Shown: positions 33,562 to 60,218, counted from the first letter of the stretch. The stretch is DNA of 64,000 nt from Chrysomallon squamiferum (GCA_012295275.1 CM022670.1:39911251-39975250); one strand, 5' to 3'. Translations and numbers: made by a program. Notes: generated by a model from the letters alone, not told the origin.

Positions 33562-33600
33562 ATAATAGTAGTAGTAATAATAATAATAATAATAATAATA
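33300..33600. repeat. Poly(T), (GA)n and (TAA)n microsatellite cluster
   Basis: A run of about 37 T (33300-33336), a perfect GA run (33499-33558) and a TAA run (about 33575-33600) lie within 300 bases. Open frames here are low-complexity artefacts. Confidence 0.9.
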
Positions 33601-34032
33601 TTAATAAAGATTATATAATTAATATTTGCTCTAAATATGCAAATTTTGTTAATCAAATGTAATAAAAAGATATTTAAAAGATATTTGTGTATTTTTGTGT
33701 TTATATTAAGTTTTTGTGCGCGCATTTATGTATATGTGTATATATCTGTGTATGTTAGTGTGTGTATTTATCTGAACCTATATGAACAGGACTGAGCGAT
33801 GTATATACTATATACGTACTTTAAAAAATTGTACTACTACACATTTCATTTTAGAAATTTCTTTTCAGACATAATTTAGGGAAACTTTCAATAAATCAAT
33901 TTGTGAATTCTTATTATATATTTTGTCTAATCCTATCTTTGGTTAACCAGTATATAAAAAAACCCTCTTATTCTAAGTGAACAGTTGTTCAGAAAACAAA
34001 TCGGTGGTTTTGGGGAATTATTTTGTCTTTAT

Positions 34033-34037
<5 letters not shown>

Positions 34038-34101
<64 letters not shown>
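34038..34101. repeat. (CT)n microsatellite near the SLC44A1 5' end
   Basis: About 32 CT units sit about 390 bases upstream of the candidate first-exon donor. Pyrimidine arrays at such positions can act as GAGA-type elements in animals; here that is only inference. Confidence 0.95.
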
Positions 34102-34105
<4 letters not shown>

Positions 34106-34269
34106 TTTTTCATTACAGTTATATGGATATTATTCTAAACAAATGGACGCAATTTTTAATATCTATATCCTTAAAAACAACGGCTGTCAAATTAAGCGTC
34201 GTTCAAAACGATAATAACATTCAGCGAAGCCCGTCTGTGGCCATGACAACGCTTTGACATGTACAAGTA

Positions 34270-34493
34270 ATACGTTAGCAGAAGACGTCGAGATTCGTCG
34301 AAGGAAGGTTATATATTATTAAAGAACAAATCGCGAACAGGCATGTTTGTAAAGAATATGTTATTGTGTCATTCTGTGTGTACGTGAGTCAAGTTGAACT
34401 GCAGTATAACACAGTGGATTAAGTTACAATTTATACTGTGCAGAAACACTCGGACTAGTTTAAAGTCGAATAATATATTTCTGGTACAAACAG
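34270..34493 (+). other. SLC44A1: Candidate non-coding first exon of SLC44A1
   Basis: A strong donor, ACAG followed by GTAAGA with GT at 34494, closes a relatively complex stretch. The next usable acceptor is 39380-39381, which opens the exon carrying the start codon. The 5' limit is uncertain. A TATATAAA-like box at about 33951-33958, if real, would place the cap site near 33980 and put the (CT)n array at 34038-34101 inside the 5' UTR. Confidence 0.5.
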
Positions 34494-35639
34494 GTAAGAT
34501 ACTTTTTTGTTTTGTTTTCTTATAATTATTTTTGTCTCGGTTTTGTTGACAAGTAATGAAATAATAGTGTTGTGTAGATACTTTTTTGAAACAAAAATTT
34601 TTTTTTTTTTTTTTTTTTTTGAATTATTATTTTAAGAAGAGCGAATAATTCAGTTTATTATAATTTAAATTTCAAATAATTATTCTGAATCGGTGAAAAG
34701 AAAGTTCTGGAAAAAAGAGTAATCCTGCGTATGTGTGTTTATTCATATGTATCTGTATATGTGTGTGTGTGTAATATATATATTACATGTGTATATGTCT
34801 ATATGTATCTATGTATTCACGTACGTATGTGTGTGTTTAAGTATTTATATATATTGGTACGTACGTATATGCATATTTTTTTGTTTTGCCTCTAGTATGT
34901 GTGTGCGATTTTGCATGTATAAGTGCTCGTGTTTATCTGTGTGCGTGCGTGTGTGTGTATTATAATTAGATGTGTGTGTTTATATGTGTGTATGTAGATG
35001 GGTATTTATACGTATGTTTAATGTATTACTCAACACAAACACAAACACAAATTAACATTCATACGAAACACAGATTAAGAAACTCTAATTTATAATATAC
35101 ATGTTAATTTACTCTCTTCTCACTACCAACAAAACAGTTAAATATAGACGTAATTAAAACAAAAGCGGATACTCGCTACCACTGAAGCTTTAACAAGGAA
35201 AACAAAACAAGAACAAAAGCTGATTAACACAGACAAAAAGATAAATCCGTTTTGTAAAACAATAATCACATAAGGAACTAGACTTATTTAATGTAAAACT
35301 AGAGAAGCAAAAAACGATCGCAACCTGGTCTTGTAAGTATAATCTGATTCCGTAGGTCGACACAGTAGGCTGAAATAATGTTTTTGTGTGAGCTTAGATC
35401 TCTGTATAAACATAAATAAAAGCGCCGTTGCCATAAAAAAAAAAGAAAAATAAAGAACAGAATAAAATAAAATAAAGTAAAAAAGAAAACCCAAAACAAC
35501 AACTACAAAAAAAAAAAAAAAAAAAAAAACCAGTTACAAAAGAAAACAACAACAACGAATCAGAAGAGTGAGTCAAAGATCATGTGACACACACACACAC
35601 ACACATACATACATATATATACACACATACACAAAATCG

Positions 35640-35857
35640 ATCAGAAATATGATATTTACGAAAAATGTTAGTTTGGATTTTTATTATTTTTATTATTATT
35701 ATTTTTTTATTATATTTTTCTTTTTTTCCTCTAAACTCTATGAAACACTCAAACAAACACACGAACTAATGTCAGCTTAAACCTGTCAAAATAGTTTTCA
35801 TTTTACGACAAACAAAAATAACTAGCACAACAACAGCAACAAAAAAGTAAGTAAATA

Positions 35858-35899
<42 letters not shown>

Positions 35900-36062
35900 G
35901 AAAAAAAAATTAAACTTAGATATTTGATATTGGCGAAAAATCTTATGTTTATTTATTTCTTATTTTGTGTGTGAAATAAACGAACCCACTAGTTCATGTC
36001 GAACTAACCCCGTCAAAATAGTTTTCATTTCACAATAAACAACAACAACAACAAAAAATTAA
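35640..36062. repeat. Diverged tandem duplication in SLC44A1 intron 1
   Basis: Two stretches of roughly 150-200 bases share GATATTTACGAAAAAT/GATATTGGCGAAAAAT, CGAACTAATGTC/CGAACTAACCCC and CAAAATAGTTTTCATTT followed by A-rich CAA repeats. Their cores are at about 35650-35830 and 35920-36060, with a TAA array between them. Confidence 0.6.
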
Positions 36063-36333
36063 TAAATAGATAAATATATAAATAAAAATGTCTGAACTTA
36101 GAATTTCAAGGTTGCAAACTTTAGAATAAAAGTTATTTGACAAGACTATCAGCAATATAAATAAGTTGCATAAACTCACCACAGTTTAAGAAAAAAATAA
36201 ATAAATTGTAATTTGGTTTTCAGTAGCATAAGACCATAGAAAGGCTCTTAATGTAAAGTTAACAAACTTGACAATATCGCTAAAACTGGGATAATTCTGT
36301 CGAAATTATAGACTAAGTCACAGGCATTCAGAT

Positions 36334-36365
36334 CATGACGTCATGGCCTAATTCATGACGTCATG
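36334..36365. promoter_or_regulatory. Pair of consensus CRE (CREB/ATF) sites in SLC44A1 intron 1
   Basis: Two perfect TGACGTCA octamers occur at 36336-36343 and 36356-36363. Each is embedded in the 12-base palindrome CATGACGTCATG, and they are spaced exactly 20 bases apart. A CREB/ATF or other bZIP dimer could bind; function is untested. Confidence 0.5.
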
Positions 36366-36729
36366 ACATCATATAGAAAACTTTGTCACCTTCAGGAATT
36401 ATACCTTTAGTAAGATGATGAATATTACAGGTAATCTTTACATTAAAGTGATGTGATAGTGTTGTATTCAACAGTGTTTAGCAAATTTTTGACTGGCTGC
36501 CATTTTTTTTTTTTTTTTTAACTCATTTGTGAACCTTTCTAATAATATGTTTTCGGCAACTTTATATTCGTTTCCGGACCGAATGAAACTACAGAAGGCC
36601 TCCGTAAGGGTTTTCTGTAAATATTAACGTTTGTTTAAGTTAATGCATTTATTTTATATTTTTGATTCAACTATATAATACTAAGGAAAAAACTATTTTT
36701 TTTTTTTTTTACTATTTTTAAAGATATTA

Positions 36730-36733
<4 letters not shown>

Positions 36734-36796
<63 letters not shown>

Positions 36797-36993
36797 AAAT
36801 CTAAGTAAAAATCATATTAATTTAGTAAATTAATTACTTCAGTTTCTATATATACATGCATGATGAATGTATGTATGTATATATATATATATGTATGTAT
36901 GTATGTATATATGTATGTATATGTGTATGTATGTATGTATATGTATGTATGTATTATCTGTGTATGTATATATGTATGTATTCTCTATGTATT

Positions 36994-37026
<33 letters not shown>

Positions 37027-37085
37027 GTATTCTCTATGTATATATATGTATGTATGTATGTATTCTCTGTTTATGTATATATATG

Positions 37086-37155
<70 letters not shown>

Positions 37156-37162
37156 TATATAT

Positions 37163-37236
<74 letters not shown>
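36734..37236. repeat. (GA)n array and TATG/TA satellite in SLC44A1 intron 1
   Basis: A perfect GA run (36734-36793) is followed by TATG/TA-rich repeats (36860-37110), an inverted CATA block (37119-37147) and a TA run (about 37170-37234). The TATG and CATA arms can pair into a large hairpin. Long Tyr/Cys/Met and Tyr/Ile frames here are artefacts. Confidence 0.95.
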
Positions 37237-37237
<1 letters not shown>

Positions 37238-38957
37238 TGCGTGCATATATGTTTGTGGAGGAAGGCAGATTGATAAACAGAACTTTAATTTAATGAACAT
37301 ACACAATAGAATGTCGTTACTGGATGTATATTGTCTGAAGGTTGTTAAACTTGTGCATTGTCTGTGTGTCACGGTTTGGCTGTCACATTGTTCAGTATTC
37401 GACCAACGGGAAGGTTTTCTGTGGTTATAATTGCGTGCTCGGTTAGGACAACGATTAGTCGTGATCGATTAAGAAAGAGTTAATCTTTATGGCCAGGAAT
37501 AAATGGGATGAAACAAGATACGAACAAACGGCAAACAAAACATGAGCTGGTATCATTAACAAGAAACAGTTTATAAACTTCAAACTCAGTTATTCTAGCG
37601 TGGCTTTCTGTATAAATATAGCTGTCTGATTTCGTCAAACAAAAAATAAGGATAATGTGTGTAAAATAAATAAATAATGAGGAAATGATAATAAGGATAA
37701 ATACAAAACTATAGTACAAGTTGAGTTTTAGAATGGAGCATGTGAACATTATTCAAATGCATAATATTATATCATTTCTTCTTCTTTATATTATTATTAT
37801 TGTTGTTGTTGCTGTTGTTGTTGTTGTTATTGTTTTTTTAAATTATTATTAACTTAGAAGCTTACACAAAATGTAGTCTTGAAAAAATATTCGAATAAAA
37901 TCGGACATATTTGTCCAAAAAAAGAAAAAAGAAAAATAAATAAAAAAAAATCATAGTCTAAAGCACCTGTAAGGCATATGTACCGACAATTCTACAAATA
38001 TAAAGCCAAGAATCTTTGTATTAGTACAGAAACCCCCCTAAAAAATACCCCCCCAAAAACGACAAAACAAAACAGGATCCGTTTTTTTTTTTTTTTTTTT
38101 TCGCTTGCAGAATTATTGCGTGCTTCAAAGATAACAGCCACAAAAGTGCTAATAAATCATAGTTCTATGATCATTGTTCTTGAGACATTCATGCACTGAC
38201 CTGTTTTGTACCTTTCGAATTAAGCGATATAAATCAGCGAAATTAGATTAAGTTATAAACCAGAATGATTATATATTAAATCTGCACTGAAAAGTATTTT
38301 TTAAACTTTGGACTTCCTCGTTGGAATAAAATAACAATAATAAAAATATATAAAATAAAATAAAATAAAGAAAGAAAGAAAGAAATAACAACAACAATAA
38401 ACCTAAAACTCGATGAACCGATTAAAAACAATAATAACACGAACTTGGGGAAACAAACGATGTAATTAAAGAAACTGAACGATAAAATTTCCTGATTATA
38501 ACCACAACAATGGTAGTTTTGAAAACTTTCCAAAGCCACTGCACTGATTTTTTTTTATTTTTTTTTAATGAAGTCAACCAGACACAGTCAGACAAACCGA
38601 ATATTTTATTTGAATATTTATACAAACGATAATAATGAAAAGGTGGTAAGTCTCTGGGGTCAAACTGAGGTCAGTGTAGTAAGTTTTGTTTTATGCTGAC
38701 AAGGGTTTTCGTGTCAGTGACTAATATATCAGTGTTGTAATTGTTTGAAATAAAACTTTTTAAATAAGGATTGGTTATATGGCACTTTGAGTTCGGTTAA
38801 TGAATAAATCAAACACTTAGATAGCCAGTTTAAGACGTGTTTAACAGCGTACACACTTTGGCTTTTGAACTAGTCATAAATTATTAATTGTTTAATAAAA
38901 TTTAATAGAATTGAACAGTTGCAGTAATTTACTCGGTAAAATTTAGTATACAAACCT

Positions 38958-39064
38958 ACGCATATATATATATATATATATACACATTAATACATATACT
39001 TAAGTAGATACATACATACACATACACACAATTACATACATACATACATACATGCATACATACA

Positions 39065-39100
<36 letters not shown>

Positions 39101-39140
39101 TGTACATACATACATACACAATATATATACACACACACAC
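38958..39140. repeat. (TACA)n / (TA)n array in SLC44A1 intron 1
   Basis: TA, TACA and CA units lie about 250-430 bases before the start-codon exon. Confidence 0.9.
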
Positions 39141-39439
39141 ATTTTTAATTTTATTAATTTTATTCTCTTATTCTTGTAAAAATTAAATTTAGAACAATTG
39201 TTGTTTTTTTTTTTTTTTTTTTTTTTTTTGTTCTAAAAACTGAATAGTGTAATTAATACAACCAGATCGTGCTTTGTTAACTAATTTTGTTGTTAATTAT
39301 TATTTCAGTGGTAGTATTTGGTTTGCGACAAAGTTGATACGTGTAGGAAATTTTATTGTTATTTTTGTTTTTCTTTTACAGCTAAGTGTAACGTAGATAG
39401 TGACACTGGGAAAACGACAAACGGCTTCAGATACAAACC

Positions 39440-52935
<13,496 letters not shown>

Positions 52936-53027
52936 GTTTTTTTTCTCTCAGTAACATATTAACCTAAATAATTACGCTGTTGCAGTGCGCTTTATATTTA
53001 ATCGCGACTGTGTGGTCTGGGCTAGGA

Positions 53028-53033
53028 ATAAAA
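53028..53033 (+). promoter_or_regulatory. Polyadenylation signal of SLC44A1
   Basis: AATAAA lies 93 bases after the stop codon and overlaps a second AATAAA at 53033-53038. Confidence 0.6.
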
Positions 53034-53039
53034 TAAAAA

Positions 53040-53129
53040 CATTTCACAGAAGAGTAATAATATACAGAAGTCATTACTATTCTGTTTGTAACAGTCTCCT
53101 GCTTACTCTGTTGATAAAGTATAAATAAA

Positions 53130-53218
<89 letters not shown>

Positions 53219-53522
53219 ATGAGAGTAAACAGGACGATATAAAATAATTTATCTCAAGTCTATAAACGTAAATTTATATAAACAAGTAAAATTCTAATGT
53301 TAAGTAACGTATGATATATCCTTACCACATCTTTGTGTTTGTCCAGCCGTCCTGTTGTCTGTTACATTTAATTTCTACAGATATTTAATTCTCATAGTTA
53401 ATTTCCTAGCGAAATATTTTATAAATTTTGTACTTAATAATAATTAAGCACTTACGTGATTTGGTTTAAGAAATTATATTTTTAAAAATTAGTTCAAAAT
53501 ATAGTTCAGCTATATTTAGTGT

Positions 53523-53568
<46 letters not shown>

Positions 53569-55174
53569 GCGTGTTTGTGTGTGACTAAGCTTTCTTACAC
53601 TGCTTCTTCTCTATAAACATGCAAAATCTGGACAGACTGATCCACTGAGCTATAACTTAAAATATTTATAATATATCATACGTACAATGAAGTGAACTAA
53701 CATAAAAACGAATGAATTTGATTGTATAAACTAATCTATGTTTGTAAAAGTAATGGTTGAACTTACTGACAACGAAACTGCTTCAGACTTTCTGAAGCTA
53801 AGTTTCTGCCATTTTTTTTTTTTTTTTTTAAATTATCATAGTAATACGTGGTTACGGTGCAGTTTTTTTGGGGCGTGGTTTGTGTGGGTTTTTATTTTTT
53901 TATTTTTATTTTTATTTATTTTTTTTTTTTTTTTTGAATCTATAACGAAACTAATTATAAAGTTAAAATGTATTTACCGTTTTTAAAGGCTTACATCGAC
54001 AGACTGGTCAAATAAACTATAAATTAAAATCTTTCGAATTTACAGCATGATCTGCGTGGGTCAATTTTGTTTTATTATTGTTTTAAACTATTCATTCGGA
54101 CATATGCCGGTACTTTGGATGTACGTAAAAAAAAAAAAAAAAAAAAAAAAAATTGACTGTAGTATCTGTCCCTAAAGTGTCCACGTTTTTATTACTGAAT
54201 ACAAATAAAAAAACGTAATTTGCCATTCATCTACTGTTACTCAGTCTTAAATGAGAAAATACTTCTGCGGAACAAACTTCGTGTAACAGGTTCGGTGTAT
54301 TAAATAATTTCAGTTCACTACAGAATTAGTTCACACCAGTTGTACCTCTCATTATACTGAACCGTTATTTACCTGTTTTCACGTTTAATGTTGTTTTAAT
54401 AAAAGATCCACTACAAATGTACGGAATTGTTTTCAGAAACTATTGACAGATAAGAAAGCACCAACAGCGAACCAAGTAATGGACACAAAATCGAGAACAT
54501 CGGCATAATTTGTTTTGTTTGAGAACGAGGAGAACTGCAGCATAACTTGGTTTGTTTGAGAACGAGTGACAAGCGGTGCAGAAAGGTTCACCACGAAACT
54601 GCAGACTGAGATAGTTCTTAACATTCACGTCTGTATAAGCCGCCAGTCTTCATCTGTGATAACTGTTTGCTGGAAATTATTTCTTCAGCAGAGGTTTCCT
54701 AGTTAATTAACAATGTACAAGCACAATGAATATACATTTACCAAGGCATATACAATTCTTAATTTGATAATGTTTTTATTATTATTATTATTATTATTAT
54801 TAATTAGATTTTTTTTTTTAATATTGTAATTTATTATTACCATTTGTTAAATGATACTTTATTTTGCAATTTATGCTTTTTGTAAAAATTTTATTTTAGA
54901 TTGCGAAAAGAGCGTTATATCAAAAGAAAAAAAAAAAAAAAAACAAGAAACAAAACGTAATCTTTGTAAATTATTTATTTTTTAATTTTTCTTGCTTTTA
55001 GTAATTAGCATCAGAATATGTTGACCCACTGGTTTGCTGGTTGATGTGATATCTCTAAACCTTTTTGATTAGTTAGTAACGGGCCCATACGATACCAAGC
55101 GTGATGCTGGGGCAAAGAAAGTAATAAGAAAATGAGAGGGTGTCCTCAGCATTGTATATAGAACGACTTGTTCC

Positions 55175-55217
<43 letters not shown>

Positions 55218-56981
55218 TTTTTCTACTGACCTGTGATTTTTAACATCAAGCTGTTAAGAGACTTTGTCACTTTGTGTCTTTACTGTCGATAACTTTGATT
55301 CCCATCCTCAAATCTGATACCATTCATCTGACGTGTCCTTACTCAAAGTTTATTTATATATATTTTTTATTTAATTCATTATTATTATATTTTTTTAATT
55401 TAATTCATTATTATTATAGTTAATTAATTAATTTTTATATTTTCACTGATAATAGTGGACAAACAGCTAAATTCGTTAATGTTATTACAATTACTTAGAA
55501 AGAAAGAAAAAAAGAGAGTAGACTTTTAGTTTAAATCCCAAACAAACAAAAAATAAACAAGCAAAAACAAACAAATATTGATTAATAAAAACACAATTGC
55601 ATCAAGTTCTTTTTTATGCCTTAGTTATCGATCACAAAACGTTTATGATGAACAGGTTTAGTTGCAGCTTTCCGGTTATTAAGAGGACCCTCGATTTTCA
55701 CACGGACAACATGAAACTAATAATTCTTTAAACACATGTTAACGACAGATCCTATAAATAAATGACGTGGATTATAGATTAATATAAGACACAAGTGTTG
55801 ATAATATGCATAATATGTCGCCGTTGTGCCCGAATGTGTTTGTTTAATTGCCTTTTGACACTGGCTGGAATAAAGTATTAATATAAAGTAAGGATATAAT
55901 AATAACAGCAATAATGTGTTTTATTTTATTTTGTTTTTTTTGTTTGTTTGTTTTTTTAATTATTATTATTATTGTTGTTATTATTATATTATTATTAGTA
56001 GTAATAGTAGTAGTAGTATTAATATTTATTTATTTGTTATTTATTTATTTATTTATTTATTTATTTTATTATTTGGATTATTTGGATTATACTTCCAAAC
56101 AGTCAAGCCTGATAAAGATATTTTATTTTATTTATTTACTTACTTAGCTACTTACCCGCAATCGCTGCATGTACTGATGCTAAATAATAAAAGCATTTCT
56201 GTAATAATGGCAGATCTATCTATCTATCTATGTATATATATATTTTTTTATAAACAGTAGCATAAATACATTTTTTTTTATAAACACACTTTTGACGGTT
56301 TGATATAGTGCTATGTAATGTTGTATATATAGCTTGTAGTGTAATATCATTGTGATTTCGTGTAGTGGTGACACGATTTCGACATTAGTACCTGTTTGTT
56401 TGTGATTTTTTAACCTGTGAAATGTATTTAAGAATTCGCCTTATATAGAACATTCCAGAAACAGTCACACGAGTTGAATATGTTAATTGGTGGTTAAGAT
56501 AAGAATAATACTGAACATTCTGATCAGGAGTCTAGAACTCTGGTAGAGGTTTTTGATGGTAAAATGTTGTCAGTAAATAACAGTACGCTGTCTTTTTGTC
56601 GGTTTTAGAAGATTAAATTATCAGAAGAGTCGATAAAATGGCCACTGATTTCCCTTTGTAAATGTAAGCCGAAATGAACCATTGTAACCGACAATTAAAT
56701 CTAATGGTTACGAAGAATAACATCTTCCTTATTCACGGAATCTTTTCGTCTTTATAATCTTCTAAAGCATTAACACTCCACTGGATAGATAATACAGGTT
56801 CATAATTCTGAGACCAAAGCAGACGTCATTGAATCTTTTTCGATACAAGAAACTCGTTGACCTTAAACCGATGTATGTATGTATGTATGTATGTATGTTC
56901 CTAAGCGGGATGTCTAATCCAGACGTAGAGGATGCAAGATTGTGTCAACTCTTGTGAATGTTTCTGGATAACGCTGATATG

Positions 56982-57016
<35 letters not shown>

Positions 57017-57392
57017 TTATGTTGTTGCTACGATGTACTGAAGCATTACTGCATTATTATCAGATGAACAGTATTAGTTTAATAGTTCGTTTCAAATCTT
57101 ATTTTTAGTTCTTTCAGGTCGGTGTGTGCGTTGCTTGGAGATGCTCAAAATATGTTAATCATTTTTTTTTTTTTTTTTTTTAATGAAAAATATCAGTGTA
57201 CTGAATCAAGATATTCATTATTTATGCAAGGAAAATTAGAAGGAAAAAAAAAATGCAATCGATGTTGTTTTTTTTGTCAGTAACGATAAATTGTTATTAT
57301 TATTATTATTATTGTTATTACTATTATTATTATTATTATTATTGTTCTTATTATTGTTATTGTTATTATTATTATTATTGTTATTCTTATCA

Positions 57393-57447
<55 letters not shown>

Positions 57448-57931
57448 ACTTGTATATTATTCTTTATTTATAAACAAAACACAGCGAATCTGTGATAAGT
57501 GCCCTGTAAGTAATATGTAAGTAACTATGCTATCTAGTGGACACGTGTGTGGTAACTATGCTATCTAGATCAAGTTTAAATGTGTGAGAATGTAACAGAT
57601 TTCACAGTCTAGTCTGTGTTGTATACAGTCTTCTCAAACGAACTAAATAAACGTATTTTTAAAATATTTAATATATTTTGTTTTTTCTTTAATGGTGTTC
57701 ATATATGTGTTCCTTCACTGTATGTATATGTATGTATGTATGTGTGTGTTTGGTAAATATATATATCTATGTATATATGCATATTTTTGTATGTTTGTTG
57801 TGTGTCTGTTTATGTATAAATGTATTTCACGTGTGGTTGTATGTTTGTGTTTGTGGGTATGTATGTGTATATGTATATATATGTTTGTCACACACATACA
57901 AATAAACACAGACGTATGTCTATGTAATTAA

Positions 57932-57964
<33 letters not shown>

Positions 57965-58203
57965 CATGAATAAACAAATAAAAAAGATAAATAAAATAAA
58001 AAGTAATTGTACAATAAATAATCAAATCATAACCACGACTCAAAATCACTAACAGAAATTAATGATTTTTCTAATCAGCAACCTTGACATTTGTTTGAAT
58101 TAATTCTGTTAAATCCGAAACGACGTTCATCGACAAAAAATAATAATAATAAAAACAACAAAGGCAACATCAACACCAATAACAAAGTCATAACAACAAA
58201 AAG

Positions 58204-58269
<66 letters not shown>

Positions 58270-58390
58270 TTATTTTTTTTTTTTTTTTTTTTTTTTTTGA
58301 ACCCAGAGTTCCCGGATCTTTTTCTAAAAATAGTGTTCGTGTCGTAATAACGTTCAGATTACAAAACAACACATTATCAGATATTCACAC
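53040..58390. other. Intergenic region between SLC44A1 and the secreted-protein genes
   Basis: It contains a CT array (53133-53215), a GT array (53519-53575), poly(A) and poly(T) runs, a TTTA array (55161-55218), a TTA/TTG array (57290-57445), GTAT units (57720-57760), TAA (57932-57963) and TTA (58205-58270) arrays. One copy of a 110-base duplicated segment is at 56255-56368. No conserved exon was recognised on either strand. Confidence 0.55.
56255..56368 (+). repeat. Dispersed duplicate segment, copy 1
   Basis: About 110 bases with TATAAACAGTAGCATAAATA, CACACTTTTGACGGTTTGAT, ATAGTGCT and GTAATATCATTGTG recur at 58797-58905 with few differences. Both copies are in direct orientation, 2.5 kb apart. 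Confidence 0.85.
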
Positions 58391-58453
58391 TATTTATCAG
58401 TCCGAGTCTGTCTGTTACTTATTATTTTCCTAGGATTGGCAGTTGTGAAAACA

Positions 58454-59128
58454 ATGAATTCACTGTTCGCTTGTATTACAGTAAGATTGTTGTTGTTTTT
58501 AAAACTTTTTTGCATTATTTAGTACGTTAGAATAAAACACAAATATGTAACACACACACACGCACGCACGCACGCACGCATATATATATATATATATTTT
58601 TTTTTTATCGTAATTCAGTTAGTTTTCTTATCGTGATTATTAACATGGTTTTTATTACATTATTAACTGTACAGATCAAACACACATTTACCTGCATGAA
58701 CATAAATATGTATGTACATGAGTGTAAAGTAATTAAAAATTAAAAAAAGAAAATATGCACATAATGTGTGTGTATATATGTCATCTATCTATATAAATTT
58801 TATAAACAGTAGCATAAATATATATTCTTTTATAAACACACTTTTGACGGTTTGATATAGTGCTGTGTATGTTGTATGTAGCTTATAGTGTAATATCATT
58901 GTGTAAATACACATACGTGCATACAAATACACAATACGTAGATAAAGTAACCCTTATTTGCATTTTCAAAATCATCACCATTATAATGACCACTCTAAAA
59001 AGTACCATTCAGAATTTGATTCTTCTGTTATTTCTTAGTGCTTGAATTAAATGAAGTAAATTTCTGAAGTATGTAGCATAATTTATTTACCGGGAATAGA
59101 AAAGAAAAGAAAAAAACAACAACAAGAA

Positions 59129-59181
<53 letters not shown>

Positions 59182-59656
59182 TAATAATAAAGTGATTTTT
59201 CCTTCTGCATGAAGACTCGAAGCCTATAGGCCTCACTGCAGATAAGGAAACTTGTAAAGCTGATATAGATGTTCTCTTTTTTTTCAGGTCAGTTTGCTCT
59301 GTGGTTCTGTGTGTGCCCAGTCTGGTAATGATCAGTGTATCAGTAGAAGAATACTGCATTAAATTAGGACGAGGATAAATACGCACTGATTTAAACATAA
59401 CTTAATAAATAAATATAAAAAAATAACTGAATTACAAACACGTTAATATACGTAGACTTTTGCAGTTTATATTAAACGTGTAATTTACCACTTTTAAAGT
59501 AGCACGTGTTTAAGTACGAATGAATTCTTTATACTTACAAATTATTATTTTTTCAGTCTTTAACAGTGTGTGACAATAAAATAATGCAATTTTTTGTTGT
59601 TGTATTTCATTATTAAGACTGGTTTTAACTAATAATAATAAAAATAATAACAATAA

Positions 59657-59696
<40 letters not shown>

Positions 59697-59701
59697 AATA
59701 A

Positions 59702-59740
<39 letters not shown>

Positions 59741-60212
59741 AAAACGTAAAATATTTTCTGTCCACACTTTCATTACAGCTATTTTGAACTTTTCATCACA
59801 TACTGAGGTTTCTGTGAAGACATTAACCTCTTACATTGCAGGTAACAGTTCTGACTGTGGCGTTAACGACGATTGTAAAAGTGTCCACGTGCCTCACAGC
59901 ATCATCAACAATGACGTATTTTGCTGCCTCAATGGCCAACTGCCTTCAGTCGTCGCCATCAACTCTGTTGTCTCTTGCACGTGCGACCCTTCCAAAACGA
60001 TGACGCCAGAAGAACTTCAGACGATGTTGTCGTCCATTGGCCGCAACGTGCAACACACCCTGTCCTCCGTGACTCATAATTTGCAACACACCCTGTCCTC
60101 CGTGACTCATAATTTGCAACACACCCTCTCGTCTGTGGGACACACGCTAGAGGGCGTTTTGAACGGCGTGAAAACCACCTTGTCTGCTGACTTGAGCAAT
60201 CTCTTCGGTTGA
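58454..60212 (+). CDS. Small secreted six-cysteine protein, paralogue 1 (unrecognised family)
   Basis: Three coding exons: 58454-58480 (ATG start), 59288-59324 and 59842-60212 (TGA). They give 144 residues. Residues 1 to about 20 form a signal peptide (MNSLFACITVSLLCGSVCAQ), split by a phase-0 intron after residue 9. The mature part has six cysteines spaced C-x5-C-x15-CC-x16-C-x-C, followed by DPSKTMTPEE and a long amphipathic tail with three 11-residue repeats of the type QHTLSSVTHNL. The C-C-CC-C-C order is that of many knotted extracellular peptides, but the loops are much longer than in known short knottins, so fold and function are not assigned. Exon base composition is clearly richer in CG than the surroundings. 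A paralogue with the same spacing and intron phases lies 0.6 kb downstream. No transcript evidence. Confidence 0.8.
58797..58905 (+). repeat. Dispersed duplicate segment, copy 2 (in intron 1 of paralogue 1)
   Basis: This is a direct copy of 56255-56368, with CACACTTTTGACGGTTTGAT, ATAGTGCTGTGTATG and GTAATATCATTGTG in the same order. Confidence 0.85.
59120..59178. repeat. (TAA)n microsatellite in intron 1 of paralogue 1
   Basis: TAA triplets lie about 110 bases upstream of the second-exon acceptor. CAA and TAAA arrays (59656-59742) similarly fill intron 2. Confidence 0.9.
60051..60149 (+). repeat. 33 bp in-frame coding repeat, three copies
   Basis: Copies start at 60051, 60084 and 60117. The first two are identical over 33 bases and the third is diverged in its second half. 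Each encodes one 11-residue amphipathic unit in the tail of paralogue 1. Confidence 0.95.
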
Positions 60213-60218
60213 AATAAA
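60213..60218 (+). promoter_or_regulatory. Polyadenylation signal of paralogue 1
   Basis: AATAAA follows the TGA stop directly, with zero spacing, followed by T-rich sequence. It would give a very short 3' UTR. Confidence 0.55.

Larger units (their letters stand above)
29750..33950. other. Intergenic region between THOC1 and SLC44A1
   Basis: No conserved coding sequence is seen. It contains a TA/CA/TACA block (30420-30530), a mobile-element relic (30911-31147), GT/CA mixtures (32286-32480), a long poly(T) (33300-33336) and a GA array (33499-33558). Base composition is less AT-biased around 31400-32200, but no splice-bounded open frame with recognisable content was found there. Confidence 0.55.

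Noticed and set aside
36856-37430. Long overlapping open frames rich in Tyr, Met, Cys and Ile
   Set aside because: They read TATG/TA tetranucleotide repeats in all frames and on both strands; no conserved sequence or splice structure.
54433-54628. Two overlapping 62-63-codon minus-strand frames with an internal short duplication
   Set aside because: The internal repeat is a small local DNA duplication around GTTTGTTTGAGAACGAG; no further exon or conserved content was found.
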